From positions 1-7,209 of the forward strand of contig DAJH01000022.1 in NCBI GenBank assembly GCA_002498925.1: a stretch of 7,209 nucleotides of DNA. Direction: 5' to 3'. Source of the DNA: Euryarchaeota archaeon UBA173 (lineage in GTDB: Archaea; Thermoplasmatota; Poseidoniia; Poseidoniales; Thalassarchaeaceae). Below the pieces are notes generated by a model. It saw only the letters and a program-made list of their open reading frames with translations. It ran no database searches and had not been told where the DNA came from. Made by a program: the position numbers and the translations under genes. Shown piece by piece: positions 5,973-7,209 of the stretch; the first letter of the stretch is position 1; every line of letters starts with the position of its first letter.

Positions 5973-6335
5973 GTGAAGATTCTATTTGTCTGCGTAGGGA
6001 ACACCTGCAGGAGTCAGATGGCGGAAGCCCTAGCGAGGAGTTTGGGGCATGTTTCAGAGTCTGCGGGAACGCATCCGGGCGGGAAGGTGGCTGAAAATGC
6101 AATTTACGTTGTGGAAGAGCTGGGGATAAGTATGGAAGGACAATTTCCTAAATCAATAGATGAGATTGATGAAAGTGGATTCGACGCAATAATCAGCATG
6201 GGGTGCGGGGTGGAGTGCCCCAATCTGCCAATAGATGAGGATTGGGGGCTAGATGACCCCGTTGGAATGCCCATCGAGGCTTACAGAGAAACCAGGGACC
6301 TGATCAGAAGTAGGCTGTCCGACTTATCCAATTAG
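5973..6335 (+). CDS. arsC: Arsenate reductase-type low-molecular-weight protein tyrosine phosphatase family protein
   Basis: The product is 120 aa, a complete single domain of the LMW-PTP fold. The catalytic P-loop CVGNTCRS (7-14) fits C(X)5R with nucleophile Cys7 and Arg13. Downstream, MGCGVECP (76-83) supplies Cys78 and Cys82, and EDWGLDDPVG (89-98) holds the acid loop DDP. The MGCG..CP plus DW.LDDP pattern is that of ArsC-type arsenate reductases, which pass a disulfide from the P-loop Cys to a downstream Cys pair and then to thioredoxin or mycothiol/mycoredoxin. A true tyrosine phosphatase would not need those cysteines, so arsenate reduction in the cytoplasm is the better guess. The start is GTG 5973, supported by a Shine-Dalgarno-like site. 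No arsenite pump or ArsR gene is visible nearby. Dephosphorylation of another substrate remains possible. The gene is probably monocistronic; 43 bp separate it from the tRNA gene. Confidence 0.86.
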   Translation: MKILFVCVGNTCRSQMAEALARSLGHVSESAGTHPGGKVAENAIYVVEELGISMEGQFPKSIDEIDESGFDAIISMGCGVECPNLPIDEDWGLDDPVGMPIEAYRETRDLIRSRLSDLSN

Positions 6336-6344
6336 GTACCGACG

Positions 6345-6354
6345 CTTAGAAAAG
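6345..6354 (+). promoter_or_regulatory. Possible TATA element of the tRNA-Gly gene
   Basis: CTTAGAAAAG is the only AT-rich stretch in the 43 bp between the arsC stop and the tRNA. It ends 24 bp before the mature 5' end, a plausible distance for an archaeal TATA box. It is a poor match to the TTTATATA-type consensus, so this is a positional guess. Confidence 0.3.
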
Positions 6355-6378
6355 TGATTCAGGTTTCCCAGTGCCTAC

Positions 6379-6453
6379 ACGAGTGTAGTGTAGTGGTTAT
6401 CACCCGGCGTTGCCAACGCCGGAACCCGGGTTCAAATCCCGGCACTCGTACCA
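6379..6453 (+). tRNA. tRNA-Gly (anticodon GCC), intron-free, CCA encoded
   Basis: The 75-base gene folds into a full cloverleaf. The acceptor stem ACGAGTG/CACTCGT (6379-6385 with 6443-6449) has seven pairs. The D-stem is GTG/CAC (6388-6390 with 6401-6403) with the GG of the D-loop at 6395-6396. The anticodon stem CGGCG/CGCCG (6405-6409 with 6417-6421) closes the loop TTGCCAA with anticodon GCC at 6412-6414. A 4-base variable loop is followed by the T-stem CCGGG/CCCGG (6426-6430 with 6438-6442) and loop TTCAAAT. Discriminator A is 6450 and CCA is 6451-6453. There is no anticodon-loop intron. The first pair is A1-U72, unusual for tRNA-Gly, where G1-C72 is usual. It reads GGC and GGU codons. It is convergent with the surface-protein gene that ends 16 bp downstream. 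Confidence 0.97.
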
Positions 6454-6469
6454 TCGCTTTGTAAGACGT

Positions 6470-7209
6470 CTATTCGAAATCTGACTTTCTTATCGAAAGC
6501 AATATTGCGACCAGTCCAGTAACCATGAGAATACTGATCGAGACTACGGCGATTGTTTCACCGTTCTTTGAGAACCAGTCCGAATCATCCGAACAACAGT
6601 CTGATTTTTCTACTGAGAAAGTGTGCATTTGATCTTCGAGATCGGTGGTTGCAAAGAAAATATCTGAGGCTCTTATCAGGACGTCAATGTTGCCTTCTGG
6701 AACTGATGGCCTTACATTGAACTCAAGGCTGAAAACTCCATCGCCCGCTATTCTATCTCCGGATGTCCCGTCATCTACAAGCAAAAGCCACTCATCCGAC
6801 TTTCCTATGTCGGCCAATCTGCCTATCTTGGCTTGGACCGATGAGACGCCATCCGGATCGTTGACTGACACCTCCAGGGTGTGCGGAATAGTCACATCGT
6901 TTGTGGGCGAGAAAACAACATGGCGTACTTCTCCCTCATCGGAGATTGTCGTCTGTGAGTTGCCTGAAGACAGTACCTCAACAGATTGGAGTGAGGGATT
7001 CTCATTTTCTATCTCCAATAGTGGAAGGGATCCCGAGTTAGATGCCAGAATAGTTTCGCCTTCTCCATCGGTTAGCCTGAGGGGTATGACTCTAGCACCG
7101 GGGGAAAGTGATAGCGGGACGGTAAATTGCCCTTCCCAAGGGGTTCCTGATTGGAGCGGAGGAGAAAGCTTCGTCAGCTCGCCTCCCGCACTAAGGAGAT
7201 CAACGGATA
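6470..7209 (-). CDS. C-terminal part of a membrane-anchored surface protein with Ig-like domains (5' end outside window)
   Basis: The frame is open from the right edge to a TAG at 6472-6470, giving 245 residues; the true start lies beyond the window. The internal TTG at 7018 is not a start, because the frame continues upstream with similar protein-like sequence. Beta-rich, acidic extracellular modules are visible: the end of one (GTPWEGQFTVPLSLSPGARV, 21-40) and a second (about 70-200) with VSVNDPDGVSSVQAKI (114-129) and DDGTSGDRIAGDGVFS (145-160). This DDGtxGDxxAGDGxfs pattern is common in prokaryotic surface proteins with C-terminal membrane anchors (choice-of-anchor type modules). A single helix at about 217-239 and a short basic tail (RKSDFE) form the anchor. 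An adjacent cysteine pair (204-205) sits just outside the membrane within an acidic patch. A role in adhesion, polymer binding or the envelope layer is inference, and ligands cannot be inferred. Confidence 0.82.
   Translation of the reverse strand, partial: SVDLLSAGGELTKLSPPLQSGTPWEGQFTVPLSLSPGARVIPLRLTDGEGETILASNSGSLPLLEIENENPSLQSVEVLSSGNSQTTISDEGEVRHVVFSPTNDVTIPHTLEVSVNDPDGVSSVQAKIGRLADIGKSDEWLLLVDDGTSGDRIAGDGVFSLEFNVRPSVPEGNIDVLIRASDIFFATTDLEDQMHTFSVEKSDCCSDDSDWFSKNGETIAVVSISILMVTGLVAILLSIRKSDFE

Noticed and set aside
6379..6470. tRNA-Gly as an integration site for a mobile element
   Set aside because: No repeated 3' tRNA fragment, integrase or composition shift is seen in the window.
6470..7018. 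Surface protein as a complete 182-residue gene starting at TTG 7018
   Set aside because: The same frame is open to the window edge with Ig-like sequence, and no signal peptide follows the TTG, so this is the C-terminal part of a longer protein.
1..7209. CRISPR array, insertion sequence or tandem repeat array
   Set aside because: No regularly spaced direct repeats, transposase frame or terminal inverted repeats were found on reading both strands.

Overview
The window looks like chromosomal DNA of a euryarchaeon, most likely a marine Thermoplasmatota-type lineage such as Marine Group II/III. Visible support: a stand-alone archaeal Bud32 kinase followed by a RdgB/HAM1 nucleotide-cleansing enzyme, a pairing known from euryarchaeal genomes; an intron-free tRNA-Gly with encoded CCA; short leaders, few clear Shine-Dalgarno sites and GTG or TTG start candidates; T-tract rather than hairpin termination; and an Ig-like surface protein held by a C-terminal membrane helix. 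The order-level assignment is inference. No mobile element, CRISPR array, rRNA or broken gene is visible.

Layout. On the left, a minus-strand cluster reads right to left: Bud32 (894-1559), XTP/dITP diphosphatase (296-889) and an unidentified two-helix membrane protein (299 to beyond base 1). The first pair is 4 bp apart and the second overlaps in a GTGA stop/start. Quinolinate synthase NadA (1611-2687, plus) diverges from Bud32 across about 50 bp and meets the next gene stop to stop. That gene (2688-4799, minus) fuses a PAP2-type membrane phosphatase or phosphotransferase to a long extracytoplasmic domain that looks like a beta-propeller. Upstream on the same strand lies a Mrp/NBP35-family ATPase (4862-5866). 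A 106-bp divergent intergenic region separates it from an arsenate-reductase-type protein (5973-6335, plus). A tRNA-Gly(GCC) gene (6379-6453, plus) follows, and the C-terminal part of a membrane-anchored surface protein (6470 to beyond 7209, minus) closes the window.

Functionally these are mostly housekeeping genes: tRNA t6A modification (Bud32 of KEOPS), nucleotide-pool sanitation, NAD synthesis, a Mrp-type ATPase, oxyanion reduction and envelope proteins. The genes do not form one pathway.

The strongest oddity is the Mrp-family ATPase. It contains no cysteine at all, and the loop that normally carries the Fe-S-binding CxxC is replaced by about 40 residues resembling part of a bacterial-type Ig-like domain. 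The second is the PAP2 plus propeller fusion. Smaller points are the dual-use T/A tract at the nadA 3' end, an A1-U72 pair in tRNA-Gly, and several short palindromes in the intergenic regions.
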